NCBI GenBank assembly: GCA_049325415.1
Contig: JBMOLL010000053.1
Span: 14,187-78,186, forward strand
DNA length: 64,000 nt
Direction of reading: 5' to 3'
Source of the DNA: JBMOLL01 sp049325415
GTDB lineage: Bacteria > Bacteroidota > Bacteroidia > Bacteroidales > GCA-2748055
Shown here: in pieces, positions 1 through 8,611 of the stretch
Position numbering within the stretch: the stretch's first letter is position 1
Layout: every line of letters starts with the position of its first letter
Notes under the pieces: generated by a model
Databases searched by the model: none
What the model was told of the DNA's origin: nothing
Seen by the model: the letters and a program-made list of their open reading frames with translations, nothing else
Program-made: the position numbers and the translations under genes

Positions 1-122
1 AATTAATAAAATATCCCGTTTTCTGAGTAAGAATAGGTTTAATTGCTCCTTCGTAAATGAAAAATCCTTGCACGGGGAGGAGACAGAACGGAAAGACAGC
101 GCCTGGCTCCCTGCTACATGGC
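1..122. other. Window-edge non-coding segment
   Basis: This is the downstream flank of the TonB receptor gene. I see no gene, no clear terminator hairpin and no repeat in it. Confidence 0.5.
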
Positions 123-2543
123 TTAAAAAAGCACCTTTATTCCGGCCATCATGTTCCTTCCGGCCTGGGGATAAAACCCGTCCATGCGGTATTCGCTTCC
201 CCCGTAATAATACCTGTAAACCCAGGCTGAAGAGGAATACTGTTCATTGAAGATATTCCTGAGGGCCAGTGTAAACACCAGTTCCCGGGCAAAAGACACC
301 GGAACCGACCAGTCGATCCCCAGGTCGCAGGTGAAATACGGATCGAGCATCCTCTCCAGGGAGGAAGTATTGTCGATATACTGACTGCCCACATATTTTC
401 CAAGTGCACTGACGGTCAGACCCTTGAAAGGTATATAACTCAGCCGGCTGTTTCCCGTAACTGAAGGTGAAAAGGCCAGGCTTGTCTCACCCAGGTTTTC
501 TTCGACCTGGTAGGGTTCATTCAGCGGATCGTCCCAGTAGCTCCAGTTATCCACATATCCGGTATAATCCAGGATCCGGTTCCGGCTCAGGGTTAGGTTC
601 CCTTCCCAGCTAAAACGCCGGGAGAGTTGCCAGGTCAGTGCCAGTTCGAGCCCTGCGCGGTAGCTCCGGTCGACGTTTGTCATGATGGCACTTCCCACAT
701 CATTGATCTCCCCGGTAAGTACCAGCTGGTCGCGGTAGTACATGGCATAGAGACCGGCATTCAGGGTAAAGCTGTTTGCTGTCATGGTATATCCAAACTC
801 CAGATCGGTGAGTTTCTCAGGCTTCGGTTCCGGTCCCAGTGGATCGGCATCCGTAAAATTGCTCCGGTTGGGCTCCCGGTGAGCGATGGCGACCGAAAGA
901 TATAGTTTCTCCTTATCCTGAATTTTGAAGCTTATCCCTCCTTTGGGATTAAAAAAGAGGTAATCGTGTTCGCGGGATATATCCCGCAGGTCATCGTCGG
1001 TTCCGCTGATCGCATAATGAATGCCTCTCAGCTGGAGATCGGCGTAAAAGACCAGCTTCCCGGCCGGATAAAGCGCTTTGACATAGGTATTCCAGTCGCT
1101 CTTGTCGCCGGTCCCTTCATACCAGCGGTGATTGATCTCCGCTGCGCCCGGCACCGCGGCCCAGATGATGGTCCCGAAATGATCACCGAGGTACCTGTTC
1201 CAGCCTCCCCCGGCTACCACCTCCAGGCTGTTCCTGAGGTAGTTCAGGGAAGCCGTGATGCCGTAAAAATCGTTATCAAGCCACTTGCGCCGGATCAGGT
1301 CCGTTTCCCGGATGGTGTCGCTGCCAAAAACCGGTTCGGGGAGCTGGTAGGCAGCGTAGGATTGACCGGATTTGTACTCTTCGTAATAACCGCTTCCGCG
1401 GGTCCAGAAGAGCACGCCGGATGCGGAGAGTGAGGAGGAGAAGGAATGGGTTGCAAGAAGCTGGTAATGGTCCTGTCGGTAATGATCAATCTGATTGTCG
1501 TAATATGCTGTCTTGCCCGCGGTTGTGGTGTATTCGCCCAGGGGGTTATAGGTTCCTGCCGTATCGAGCATGCCGGAGGGAACACCATCCCAGGCCTGGT
1601 ACAGTTCCTCTGTCCCTGAAAAGGCGATCAGCTTCACACTTGTATGTTCACCGGTATAGCCGCCGGCCAGGTACCAGGAGGCCAGGTCGGTCCGGGCACG
1701 GTCGATAAAACCATCGGAATGCAGTCCCGAAAGGCGCATATCGACCGACAGGCCGTTCTTCAGGATCCCCGTGCCGGCCGATACGGAGGTTCTGCGCGTA
1801 TTGAACGATCCGGCATTTCCGCTGATCAGCACCCAGGGATCACGCTCCGTGGCCAGGGTCCTGAAATTCAGACTGGCCCCGAAGGCAGCAGAACCGTTCG
1901 TGGAGCTTCCAACACCGCGCTGGATCTGGACATTTTCCACCGACGAAGCAAAATCGGGCAGGTCGACCCAGTACACCGAATGGGACTCGGCATCGTTCAG
2001 TGGAACGCCGTTGATCGTAACATTGATCCGGTTTCCATCCGTGCCCCGGATCCGCATCCCCGTATAACCGATCCCGTTACCGGCATCGGAAGAAACAACC
2101 ACCGACGGGGTCATGGAAAGCAGATAGGGAATATCCTGGCCATAGTTATTGCGCGAAAGTTCCTCCGCTGTGAGGGTTGTCCCGCTTACCGGTGCATCCT
2201 CCCCCATCCGAAGGGCCCTCACCACCACCTCCTCGCCAGGTACCGGGGAGGGCTTCAGGACCACAGGGGGCAAAGCGATGTTGCCGCTTACCGGCAGCTC
2301 GAGGGTATCGGTCCGGTACCCGATAAATGATACAAGGAGTCGAAACTGTCCCGCCGGCACTTCCTGAAACGAAAAACTGCCGTCCCTCGCTGAAACTGTT
2401 CCCCTGTTGCCGGGTGCAAGGAGGATATTGGCGCCGGGAAGGGGCTTTTGCCGGCTATCAATAACGGTGCCGGATATAACGTACTGCGGCAGGACCGGTA
2501 TGGATAGAAATACCCAGACCAGCCCCAGAAGAGCTTTTTTCAT
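123..2543 (-). CDS. TonB-dependent outer membrane receptor, probable thiamin or precursor uptake
   Basis: Outer membrane receptor that imports a ligand using TonB energy. The start at 2543 is preferred over the in-frame ATG at 2579 because it begins a signal peptide (MKKALLGLVWVFLSIPVLPQ) and has AGGAAA just upstream, while the upstream ATG abuts the riboswitch helix. From this start (806 aa) there is a carboxypeptidase-like regulatory domain (about residues 22-100, with the usual GTVIDSRQKPLPGANI pattern), a plug domain (about 115-225, with RIRGTDGNRINVTINGVPLND) and a beta barrel that ends in a terminal Phe. The TPP riboswitch directly upstream ties expression to thiamin status, so the substrate is inferred to be thiamin or a precursor. 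Without the riboswitch only 'TonB receptor' could be said. No thi gene or inner membrane permease is adjacent. Confidence 0.93.
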   Translation of the reverse strand: MKKALLGLVWVFLSIPVLPQYVISGTVIDSRQKPLPGANILLAPGNRGTVSARDGSFSFQEVPAGQFRLLVSFIGYRTDTLELPVSGNIALPPVVLKPSPVPGEEVVVRALRMGEDAPVSGTTLTAEELSRNNYGQDIPYLLSMTPSVVVSSDAGNGIGYTGMRIRGTDGNRINVTINGVPLNDAESHSVYWVDLPDFASSVENVQIQRGVGSSTNGSAAFGASLNFRTLATERDPWVLISGNAGSFNTRRTSVSAGTGILKNGLSVDMRLSGLHSDGFIDRARTDLASWYLAGGYTGEHTSVKLIAFSGTEELYQAWDGVPSGMLDTAGTYNPLGEYTTTAGKTAYYDNQIDHYRQDHYQLLATHSFSSSLSASGVLFWTRGSGYYEEYKSGQSYAAYQLPEPVFGSDTIRETDLIRRKWLDNDFYGITASLNYLRNSLEVVAGGGWNRYLGDHFGTIIWAAVPGAAEINHRWYEGTGDKSDWNTYVKALYPAGKLVFYADLQLRGIHYAISGTDDDLRDISREHDYLFFNPKGGISFKIQDKEKLYLSVAIAHREPNRSNFTDADPLGPEPKPEKLTDLEFGYTMTANSFTLNAGLYAMYYRDQLVLTGEINDVGSAIMTNVDRSYRAGLELALTWQLSRRFSWEGNLTLSRNRILDYTGYVDNWSYWDDPLNEPYQVEENLGETSLAFSPSVTGNSRLSYIPFKGLTVSALGKYVGSQYIDNTSSLERMLDPYFTCDLGIDWSVPVSFARELVFTLALRNIFNEQYSSSAWVYRYYYGGSEYRMDGFYPQAGRNMMAGIKVLF

Positions 2544-2578
2544 TTTCCTATGAATTAAAATTTGCCATTTGATTCTCA

Positions 2579-2665
2579 TTTTCCCTCCACCGGCATTACC
2601 CGGATCAGGTTCTAAGGGTATAATCTCAGCCCGTCGTATTAAGGCACCCCCTTAGAGAAGTATGG
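2579..2665 (-). promoter_or_regulatory. TPP (THI-box) riboswitch
   Basis: Read on the minus strand, the segment carries the conserved THI-box blocks in order: GGGGGTGCC, then GGGCTGAGA, ACCCTTAGAACCTGATC, and GGGTAATGCCGG. The P1 helix can form between TTCTCT at the 5' end and AGGGAA at the 3' end. These blocks match the thiamin pyrophosphate aptamer closely. It lies between a -7-like box and the TonB receptor start, so it probably represses the receptor when TPP is plentiful. The 3' P1 strand (GGAGGGAA) runs straight into an ATG at 2579 and looks like a Shine-Dalgarno sequence, which would allow control of translation. No U-tract terminator is visible. Confidence 0.95.
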
Positions 2666-2667
2666 GG

Positions 2668-2675
2668 CGAAGGTA
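2668..2675 (-). promoter_or_regulatory. Putative -7 promoter box for the riboswitch transcript
   Basis: TACCTTCG on the minus strand matches the Bacteroidota -7 consensus TAnnTTTG with one mismatch. It lies a few bases before the aptamer, which is where a riboswitch leader should start. Confidence 0.45.
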
Positions 2676-2699
2676 GGAAAAGTTTTTGAGATAGGAAAG

Positions 2700-3320
2700 A
2701 GGTTGGGCGGGATGAGTGAGGAGTGAAGGGTGACGAGTGAAGGGTTGTCCCCTGAGCGGTCCCTGAGCCTGTCGAAGGGCCAGTTATCGGTAAATTGTAA
2801 AGCGAGACGCGAGACGCGGGATGAGTGAGGAGTGATGAGTGACGGGGTAGTCTATCTTTTGTGCAATGCTTCGCGCCTTGGCGTCTTGGCGCCTTAGCGT
2901 TAAAACTTTGTGTCTTTTTTAGGTTACGGGTTACGGGTTACGGGTTACGGGTTACGGGTTGCGGGTTGCGGGTTACGGGTTGCGGGTTACGGGATGAGTG
3001 ACGAGTGATGAGTGATGAGTGATGAGTGATGAGTGATGGGGTAGTGTATCTTTTGTGCAATGCTTCGCGCCTTAGCGCCTTGGCGCCTTTGGGTTAAACC
3101 TTTGTGTCTTTTTCAGGTTACGGGTTACGGGTTACGGGTTACGGGTTACGGGTTGCGGGTTACGGGATGAGTGACGGGGTAGTCTATCTTTTGTGCAATG
3201 CTTCGCGCCTTAGCGCCTTGGCGCCTTTGGGTTAAACCTTTGTGTCTTTTTTGGAACGGGTAACGGATTCTGTGTGAGGAACGGTTCCGGTCCCGAAAAC
3301 CTCACCTGTCACTCCTCACT
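2700..3320. repeat. Composite tandem repeat block with G-rich heptamers
   Basis: About 600 bp of non-coding repeats. Runs of the heptamer GGTTACG (variant GGTTGCG) occur at about 2922-2992 and 3116-3167, and GAGTGAT heptamers at about 2996-3036. A larger unit starting with ggtagtctatcttttgtgc and continuing through CGCCTTGGCGCC-rich sequence recurs from about 2846, 3040 and 3178. A TGAGCCTGTCGAAGGGCC motif lies at about 2764-2781. No open frame here looks like a gene. Confidence 0.9.
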
Positions 3321-3337
3321 TAATACGCACCTCAATA

Positions 3338-4807
3338 TCAGCTATTATCCCCGACTTCTCTTTTCAGACAGTACACGGTGACCGATCCCTTTTGCATGAC
3401 GGTGGAATCGAACAGGGTGTTAAAGTCAGGACTGTTCTTCACCATGTCGGAATCGGTATAGAGGTAGGCGGCCCCTTTTCCGATCATCTCCTGCAGCTTC
3501 TCCGGGCTGAAGTTATCGCGGTCGAAGCCCCAGCCTTTCTTGTCGATGTAATACAGGAAGATAAAATGAGAGCGGTCGTTTCCCACCACCACCAGGGCAT
3601 CTTCTGGAACAGCTGCGCGCAGTTCGGTTTTGTAAACCAGCAGGTCTTTGTTAAAGCCCGGCGATTCCGGGTTCCAGCGGCCCTTCAGCCGGAGATGGCA
3701 GGTAAACGGGAGGACCAGCAGGAGGACCAGGGCCGAGTATTTCAGGATTTTTTTCCCTGAAGTAAGGAGGCGAAAGGCCCCGTAGGCAACCATGATAAAC
3801 AGCAGGGGCATGAAAGGAAAGAGGTAGTAATCGTGCACTTTGGCAATGGCATTCAGCTCGAAGAAATAATAAAGAAGGGCCATCAGGGCAAGAGCGAGGA
3901 GCGGGAGAAAAGCACTATTCCGCCAGGCTCTCCTCTTAAACAGGAACCAGAACGCTGCCAGGAAGAGGGGGACCGATCCGTAATTCAGGAGCATTTCGGG
4001 GAGGTTCGACAGGAGATTGAATTGCAGGTAATCCAGTATCACCGACAGCGATTCCTTATTATCCATCACCCCCAAGATCACCCGGTTGCCATCCCAGTGG
4101 GGAATGACAGTGATGTACCACCAGGCCGGCAGGACTGTAAAAACAAACAAAGACAGGGCTTTTGCCGCTTTTTCGAAAATCCCGCCCTCCTGAAGGATCT
4201 CCCTGAGGAACCAGATCCCGGGTACGATGAAATAAATGATAAAGGGTAATTTGCACAAAGCAGCCAGTGCCATGAAAAATCCGCTGAGGGGCAGGAGATA
4301 AAAGTTCCGCTTTTCCGTCCAGATCATAAATAAAGCCAATCCCCAGACCGCACAGCACAGCGACAGATTGTCGGGCAGGGGATTGATGGTGTAATAAAAG
4401 AACAGCGGGGAGAAGCTAAGGGTCCAGACCCCGATGACTGCCGGCAGTCGTTTCCTGAACAGGCGGATCAAAAGCAGGTACAGGCCCGCCAGGGTCAGCA
4501 ATCCGGTAAGGAACATGAAGATCCGCGTCACCAGCACGCTTTTTCCCGTGATATGGTAAGTGGCCGCTACCAGCCATTGCATCAGCGGGAATTCCATCCG
4601 GAAGATCCCCTCCCCGTTCCCGCGCTCATTGCGGCGGGGATGGAAAATATTCATATCCTCCTCGTAAAAACTGTTAATGGTCGACTGGGTCTGTGTCTGC
4701 CGCCATACATGGATACTCATCAGGTCCTTGCTGAAATGGGGAAGGTGCATCAGGACACTGAGCAGGAGTGTGCCGCCAAGAATAAGCAGAACATGGTGTT
4801 TCTTCAT
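3338..4807 (-). CDS. GT-C type (ArnT/PMT-like) membrane glycosyltransferase
   Basis: A 489-aa polytopic protein. It has an N-terminal membrane segment, then a periplasmic loop with SIHVWRQTQTQSTINSFYEED, in which an acidic pair and a WRQ motif resemble the first loop of the ArnT/dolichyl-phosphate-mannose mannosyltransferase superfamily, followed by about ten more hydrophobic helices and a soluble C-terminal tail of about 90 residues. Family knowledge suggests sugar transfer from a polyprenyl-phosphate donor to an envelope acceptor. The donor and acceptor cannot be read from the sequence. The gene at 14448-16553 shares the same N-terminal motif (VHRWRQAD) and topology. It stands alone between two repeat-rich gaps. 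Confidence 0.75.
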   Translation of the reverse strand: MKKHHVLLILGGTLLLSVLMHLPHFSKDLMSIHVWRQTQTQSTINSFYEEDMNIFHPRRNERGNGEGIFRMEFPLMQWLVAATYHITGKSVLVTRIFMFLTGLLTLAGLYLLLIRLFRKRLPAVIGVWTLSFSPLFFYYTINPLPDNLSLCCAVWGLALFMIWTEKRNFYLLPLSGFFMALAALCKLPFIIYFIVPGIWFLREILQEGGIFEKAAKALSLFVFTVLPAWWYITVIPHWDGNRVILGVMDNKESLSVILDYLQFNLLSNLPEMLLNYGSVPLFLAAFWFLFKRRAWRNSAFLPLLALALMALLYYFFELNAIAKVHDYYLFPFMPLLFIMVAYGAFRLLTSGKKILKYSALVLLLVLPFTCHLRLKGRWNPESPGFNKDLLVYKTELRAAVPEDALVVVGNDRSHFIFLYYIDKKGWGFDRDNFSPEKLQEMIGKGAAYLYTDSDMVKNSPDFNTLFDSTVMQKGSVTVYCLKREVGDNS

Positions 4808-5251
4808 CGGGTTGTCGAATAAAAGGCTGGATATTCCCTGCTAATTTAGTGAATTATCTGAAGCCGGAGAAAACGGCTGTGATGGCGGTCTGGGGGAAGG
4901 GGGACGGCTGTCTCAGCAACTGTTTTTGCTGTTTGCAAAAGACCGGATGGATACTTCTTAACACTGGCGGGCCTCACCCTCCTGTCCCTCTCCACATGGA
5001 GTGGGATGTTTGTAACTACATATGAATGAATATATTACACAAGGCTTAGATGATCGTTCTGCCGGTGTCAGCCCCACCCTCCTGTCCCTCCCCCGCCTCG
5101 CCTTCGCGAAGCTGCGGCGGAGCAAGGGGTGGGAGGGACGGCTGTCTCAGCACTTATCCGGGCTGCCCGTATGATTTTATGATCATTGTTTTGCCTGTGT
5201 TGTCTCTCGTTCCACCGGCCGAAGCCCATTGGCGAAGGCCGGCCTCACGCC
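4808..5251. repeat. Repeat-rich gap with REP-like palindromes
   Basis: The gap holds two copies of ggacggctgtctcagca (about 4904 and 5138), a CTCTCCACATGGAG near-palindrome (about 4988-5001), and one copy of the REP-like element (about 5065-5147) whose core pairs cCGCCTCGCCTTCGCGAAG with a GGCGG arm. Copies of these elements also occur at 38.4 kb and 47.2-47.5 kb. No gene is seen. Confidence 0.8.
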
Positions 5252-5848
5252 CTACTCCGAACGCCTTCCGCCATAACGGTAATGCCCGGTCACCCTGAAA
5301 TCAAAAAGACAGTCCTCCAGCACCTGACCCGCACCGATATTGTGGATCACCTGGTAGCGCTTTCCATCCGCCGAGCGAATGGCCGAGACCAGCCCGATAT
5401 GCGTTATGCCACCGCCCAGGTCCCAGCAGACAATGTCGCCCGGCAGGTAGAGGGAAGGATCGGTCGTATGCGGCAGCACAGTCCCGTGGCGCGCGAAATA
5501 GGTCATGAGGTTGGGAACGCGCCGGTGGTCGATGTTGCTGTCGGGATGCGAGGCCCCCCAGCTATCTGGATAGGCATCAAAAGCGACCAGCATATCTTCA
5601 TGTACTTCTTTCTGCAGGTCGATGCCGAACATCCGGTAGGCCCGGATGAGGACATCGGTACATACCCCCTTTCCCGCAGGGATATCGCCATTGGGATAGG
5701 GAATGCGATAGTAGGAGGGATCATAACTGACCTGTTGATGGGTCAGCAGCAGGGCCGAATCGGCCAGCTGACGGAAGAACGGATCCTGGGCCCGGCTGAA
5801 GGTCGCGGCTGCGAAAAGAAAGATTATGAAACTAAACACTGGCTTCAT
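5252..5848 (-). CDS. DUF1287 family secreted protein (NlpC/P60-like fold)
   Basis: A 198-aa protein with a signal peptide (about residues 1-20, ending FSRAQ). The mature part has the DUF1287 pattern: YPNGDIPAGKGVCTDVLIRAYR with a likely active Cys, a central SNIDHRRVPNLMTYFARHG, and CWDLGGGITHIGLV with the His. The family is thought to adopt a papain-like (NlpC/P60) fold and to act in the periplasm, possibly on peptidoglycan, but the activity is not established. It starts 13 bp after the radical SAM gene on the same strand, so it probably belongs to the same transcript, although a functional link is not obvious. Confidence 0.85.
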   Translation of the reverse strand: MKPVFSFIIFLFAAATFSRAQDPFFRQLADSALLLTHQQVSYDPSYYRIPYPNGDIPAGKGVCTDVLIRAYRMFGIDLQKEVHEDMLVAFDAYPDSWGASHPDSNIDHRRVPNLMTYFARHGTVLPHTTDPSLYLPGDIVCWDLGGGITHIGLVSAIRSADGKRYQVIHNIGAGQVLEDCLFDFRVTGHYRYGGRRSE

Positions 5849-5861
5849 ATTCCGGACAGTT

Positions 5862-6881
5862 TCAGAAATTTAACGGGCATCCCGGATCCTTACGGTGAAA
5901 ATCGCCGGTAAGCGCCCACGACAGGCACTTCAGTCCGCCACGGCAAAGCTGACGATAATAACAGCTGGCACAGGCACCATCAGTTTTTTCGGGATCATCA
6001 AGCTCCCTGAGGACACTGTTATTCATATAAATATCCACCAGACTCTCCTGTAAGGCATTTCCCACATTTATGGGCAGTCTTCTGCAGGGCAGTACCGTTC
6101 CATCCGGTAAAACAGCCAGCAGGCTGCGTCCGGCAGAACAGCTGTACGGAACTCCCCCTGCAACCAGGAACTGTAAAGACCTGTTCGCCGCCACTTCGGT
6201 CCGGGTGTGGGCATAGAGACTGAATTTCCTTTTTTCCCTTCCCAGCAACTCAAAATAGGCTTTTGTCTGCTCCGGCGAAAGTTGCAGGGGATCATCCGGG
6301 GAAGAAGGAAGGTACCTGTCGGTCCAGACTTTATACGCCCCCAGTCTCCGTGCAATCCTTACCACTCCGGGAAACTTTTGGTGATTCAAAGCATTTGCCG
6401 TGAAAGAGATCATAACCGGAATATTGTACCTCCTGTAGGTCCTTACCGCCTCCAGGGTACGGTCGAAACTGCCTTCTCCCCTGATCAGGTCATTTGTTTC
6501 CCTTTCGCCTTCCATACTCACCTGGATATAATCTGGTTTCAGTTCCGCCAGGTGCTTCAGTTTTTCCGGGGGAGGCAGAAAACCGTTGGTGAGGATGCCA
6601 AAGGTAAACAGGCCCGACCCGGCAATCCTGTCCAGCAAGGGGAAAAGCTCTTCCTTCAGGAAGGGTTCACCCCCGGTGATATTGATCCTTGCCCGGGCGT
6701 TTCCCCGCTGCTGCCTGCATGCTTTCACAAAATCGGTCATGTTCCCTAACAGGTTCTCCAGCTCGGTTGCCGGAAGTCCCGGTGAGGCATAACTCTCCTG
6801 GTAACAGTGCCTGCATCGGAGGTTACACTGATCCGTAATATGCCACTGAAAAGTGATCCGGTCGGGTAAAATTCTTTCCAT
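5862..6881 (-). CDS. Radical SAM/SPASM domain enzyme, putative peptide or protein maturase
   Basis: A 339-aa enzyme with the CxxxCxxC [4Fe-4S] motif at C19, C23 and C26 (DQCNLRCRHC), the ITGGEPFL motif that contacts SAM, and a C-terminal SPASM-type Cys cluster (CSAGR, GTVLPCRRL, then CASCYYRQLCRGG and DPGCP) that binds auxiliary clusters. SPASM proteins typically modify ribosomal peptides or activate enzymes by thioether or C-C bond formation. The gene immediately upstream (6-bp gap) encodes a membrane protein ending in a Cys/Gly-rich tail, which is the obvious candidate substrate. That pairing is inference. A heme- or cofactor-related SPASM role remains possible. Confidence 0.88.
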   Translation of the reverse strand: MERILPDRITFQWHITDQCNLRCRHCYQESYASPGLPATELENLLGNMTDFVKACRQQRGNARARINITGGEPFLKEELFPLLDRIAGSGLFTFGILTNGFLPPPEKLKHLAELKPDYIQVSMEGERETNDLIRGEGSFDRTLEAVRTYRRYNIPVMISFTANALNHQKFPGVVRIARRLGAYKVWTDRYLPSSPDDPLQLSPEQTKAYFELLGREKRKFSLYAHTRTEVAANRSLQFLVAGGVPYSCSAGRSLLAVLPDGTVLPCRRLPINVGNALQESLVDIYMNNSVLRELDDPEKTDGACASCYYRQLCRGGLKCLSWALTGDFHRKDPGCPLNF

Positions 6882-6887
6882 TTTTCC

Positions 6888-7805
6888 TCAGCTTCCACAA
6901 CCACCGCAACCACCGCCGCCACAGCCTCCACCTCCCCCGCAGCCGGAACAGCCCGAACCGGAGCAACCCGAACTCATGAAATAGCCCGTACCTGCATCCT
7001 TCGCTAATTCGATCTGGTCCTCAAACAGGACGCCGATATCGGTTCCCAGAAAACCTGCTACCCCAAAAACGGCAATTCCGTAAAGAAGATTCTGATCAGC
7101 AAGGAGGTTCTCCGTCGCTGTGGTGGTCTTGAGCCATTCGAAGCGCGTCTGCGATTTCTTCAGAAACTTCCTGCCCAGTGCAGAGCTTCTCTCCTTATCC
7201 GGTTTTATAACCATAAAAAGAGCCGCAAGCAGAGCAATCAGCAAAAGGATCAGGTAACTGAAAGGCTTATCCCTTACAATACCGAAGTAGAGTTTCAGTC
7301 CGCCGGGGATCATAATCAGGAAAAAAGTGACAAGAAGCAACAGGTAACGCCCGTTGCGGATTTGCTGATCGGCAAGGAGCTTCTTCTGCTTAAGATTTTC
7401 AATATTCGGGGCAAAAACCTCTTCCACCGTCTTCAGGGAGTTACGTTTAAGCAAATGCCTCAACAGTCTTGGCTTCTCAAGAAAGTTATAAATGAGTAGT
7501 TCAACAGGGCCTGATTCGGAAAATCCGTTTCCGGATTTTTTGATGAAATGCGGTTTTTTATTTATGTCGATTTCCACAGCCTTGCTTCGCCATAGATTAA
7601 AAACCGAGGTGAGCACCACTCCCCTGCTCCCCTCTTTCAGATAGGCTATCTCAGAGGGAGACACCATCGTGGGTTCAGGGACCTCATAGCCGGAGGTATA
7701 ATCGCGCAGCATGAGGAAGCGGGCCAAAACGATCAGGCCTGCGGAATACAGGGCAAAATACAGCAGGAACTGTGGTCCGGGAATGGAAATCAACTGGTCA
7801 ACCAT
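6888..7805 (-). CDS. Membrane protein with Gly/Cys/Ser-rich C-terminal tail (TIGR04222-like)
   Basis: A 305-aa protein. Residues about 12-33 form a first membrane helix, followed by a winged-helix-like cytosolic stretch (EIAYLKEGSRGVVLTSVFNL), then two hydrophobic helices (about 155-175 and 182-200). The last ~26 residues consist almost entirely of Gly, Cys and Ser, with eight Cys. The overall form resembles the TIGR04222 type of protein, in which a conserved membrane domain precedes an extremely low-complexity Gly/Cys tail. It is the first gene of an operon with the SPASM radical SAM enzyme. I infer the tail may be modified or may bind metal. The function is unknown. Confidence 0.75.
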   Translation of the reverse strand: MVDQLISIPGPQFLLYFALYSAGLIVLARFLMLRDYTSGYEVPEPTMVSPSEIAYLKEGSRGVVLTSVFNLWRSKAVEIDINKKPHFIKKSGNGFSESGPVELLIYNFLEKPRLLRHLLKRNSLKTVEEVFAPNIENLKQKKLLADQQIRNGRYLLLLVTFFLIMIPGGLKLYFGIVRDKPFSYLILLLIALLAALFMVIKPDKERSSALGRKFLKKSQTRFEWLKTTTATENLLADQNLLYGIAVFGVAGFLGTDIGVLFEDQIELAKDAGTGYFMSSGCSGSGCSGCGGGGGCGGGGCGGCGS

Positions 7806-7951
7806 AGCAAAGTCTTTTTTCCGGTGAAAAAAAATATTAAAATCAGCCGGCTCGCGGTTTGACTCAATTTACGAAATTCTTTTATCTGCAAAGGATCCCG
7901 GCAGAATTTTTCATCCCTCCGGAAACAAAATTCAGCTACGGGCCCGGGTAA

Positions 7952-8611
7952 CTATCTTGCCCTGATCACCCTGAACGACCAGTACACCACGTTCAGGAAG
8001 ATCCCCAGGAAGAGGGTCATCCCCCAGGTGCCGGGGTGGCTCATGGGTGAGATGACCCGATCGCCGATATCGTACAGCAGCTGAAAAGGTTCGGTGAGGA
8101 TGTCCCAGCTGTTCCAGCGCAGGTAACGGCCGACATAAACCCCGAAACTTCCTATAAACAATAGGGAAACAGACAGCAGGATCAGCCAGAATCGGGAAAG
8201 CACGCCCGACAGCATCTTCTCAATATCCATCAGGCTGAACAGTCCGAAAACCAGCCCGGTCCAGGCAAAGCTGAGGATAAGGACCAGGTCGAACCACAGC
8301 GGCATGGTGCTTTTCAGCCGGAGGTGGAACAGGTCGGTAAGGATATAGGGTGCGTTGGGAAAGAACAACAGCCAGAGCGCAATGATCCCCGCAACGACCA
8401 GCTTCCTCTTTCTCAGTCCGGGCCGGATGATGACCAGGCTGGTGAGCAGCCAGGGAATGAAGGCCAGGAAAAGGTTCCAGTTGAGAAAAAGGAACTGGGT
8501 GGTATCGGAATAAAACAGACGAAAGAGGGATAATGCAAAACAGAGTGCGGTGGATATCCCCAGGTAAAGTGTCTCGTAATAACGGTTGTGTTCTTTCAGT
8601 ATCTGTAACAT
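7952..8611 (-). CDS. DUF1361 family integral membrane protein
   Basis: A 219-aa hydrophobic protein with six or seven helices. The start at 8611 (MLQILKEHNRYYETLYLG) is chosen. The frame stays open to 8818, but that upstream part overlaps the diacylglycerol kinase gene and reads like out-of-frame coding. Recognisable DUF1361 features are FFPNAPYILTDLFHLR in the middle and GVYVGRYLRWNSWDI near the end. The function of the family is unknown. Its start overlaps the 3' end of the dgkA-like gene by 16 bp, which suggests translational coupling. Confidence 0.85.
   Translation of the reverse strand: MLQILKEHNRYYETLYLGISTALCFALSLFRLFYSDTTQFLFLNWNLFLAFIPWLLTSLVIIRPGLRKRKLVVAGIIALWLLFFPNAPYILTDLFHLRLKSTMPLWFDLVLILSFAWTGLVFGLFSLMDIEKMLSGVLSRFWLILLSVSLLFIGSFGVYVGRYLRWNSWDILTEPFQLLYDIGDRVISPMSHPGTWGMTLFLGIFLNVVYWSFRVIRAR

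Noticed and set aside
1644..2330. Plus-strand frame inside the TonB receptor
   Set aside because: It is antisense to the plug domain, with no start context and no family resemblance.
2700..3320. Heptamer and larger repeats considered as a CRISPR array
   Set aside because: Repeats are 7 bp with no spacers of constant length, and no cas genes are present.
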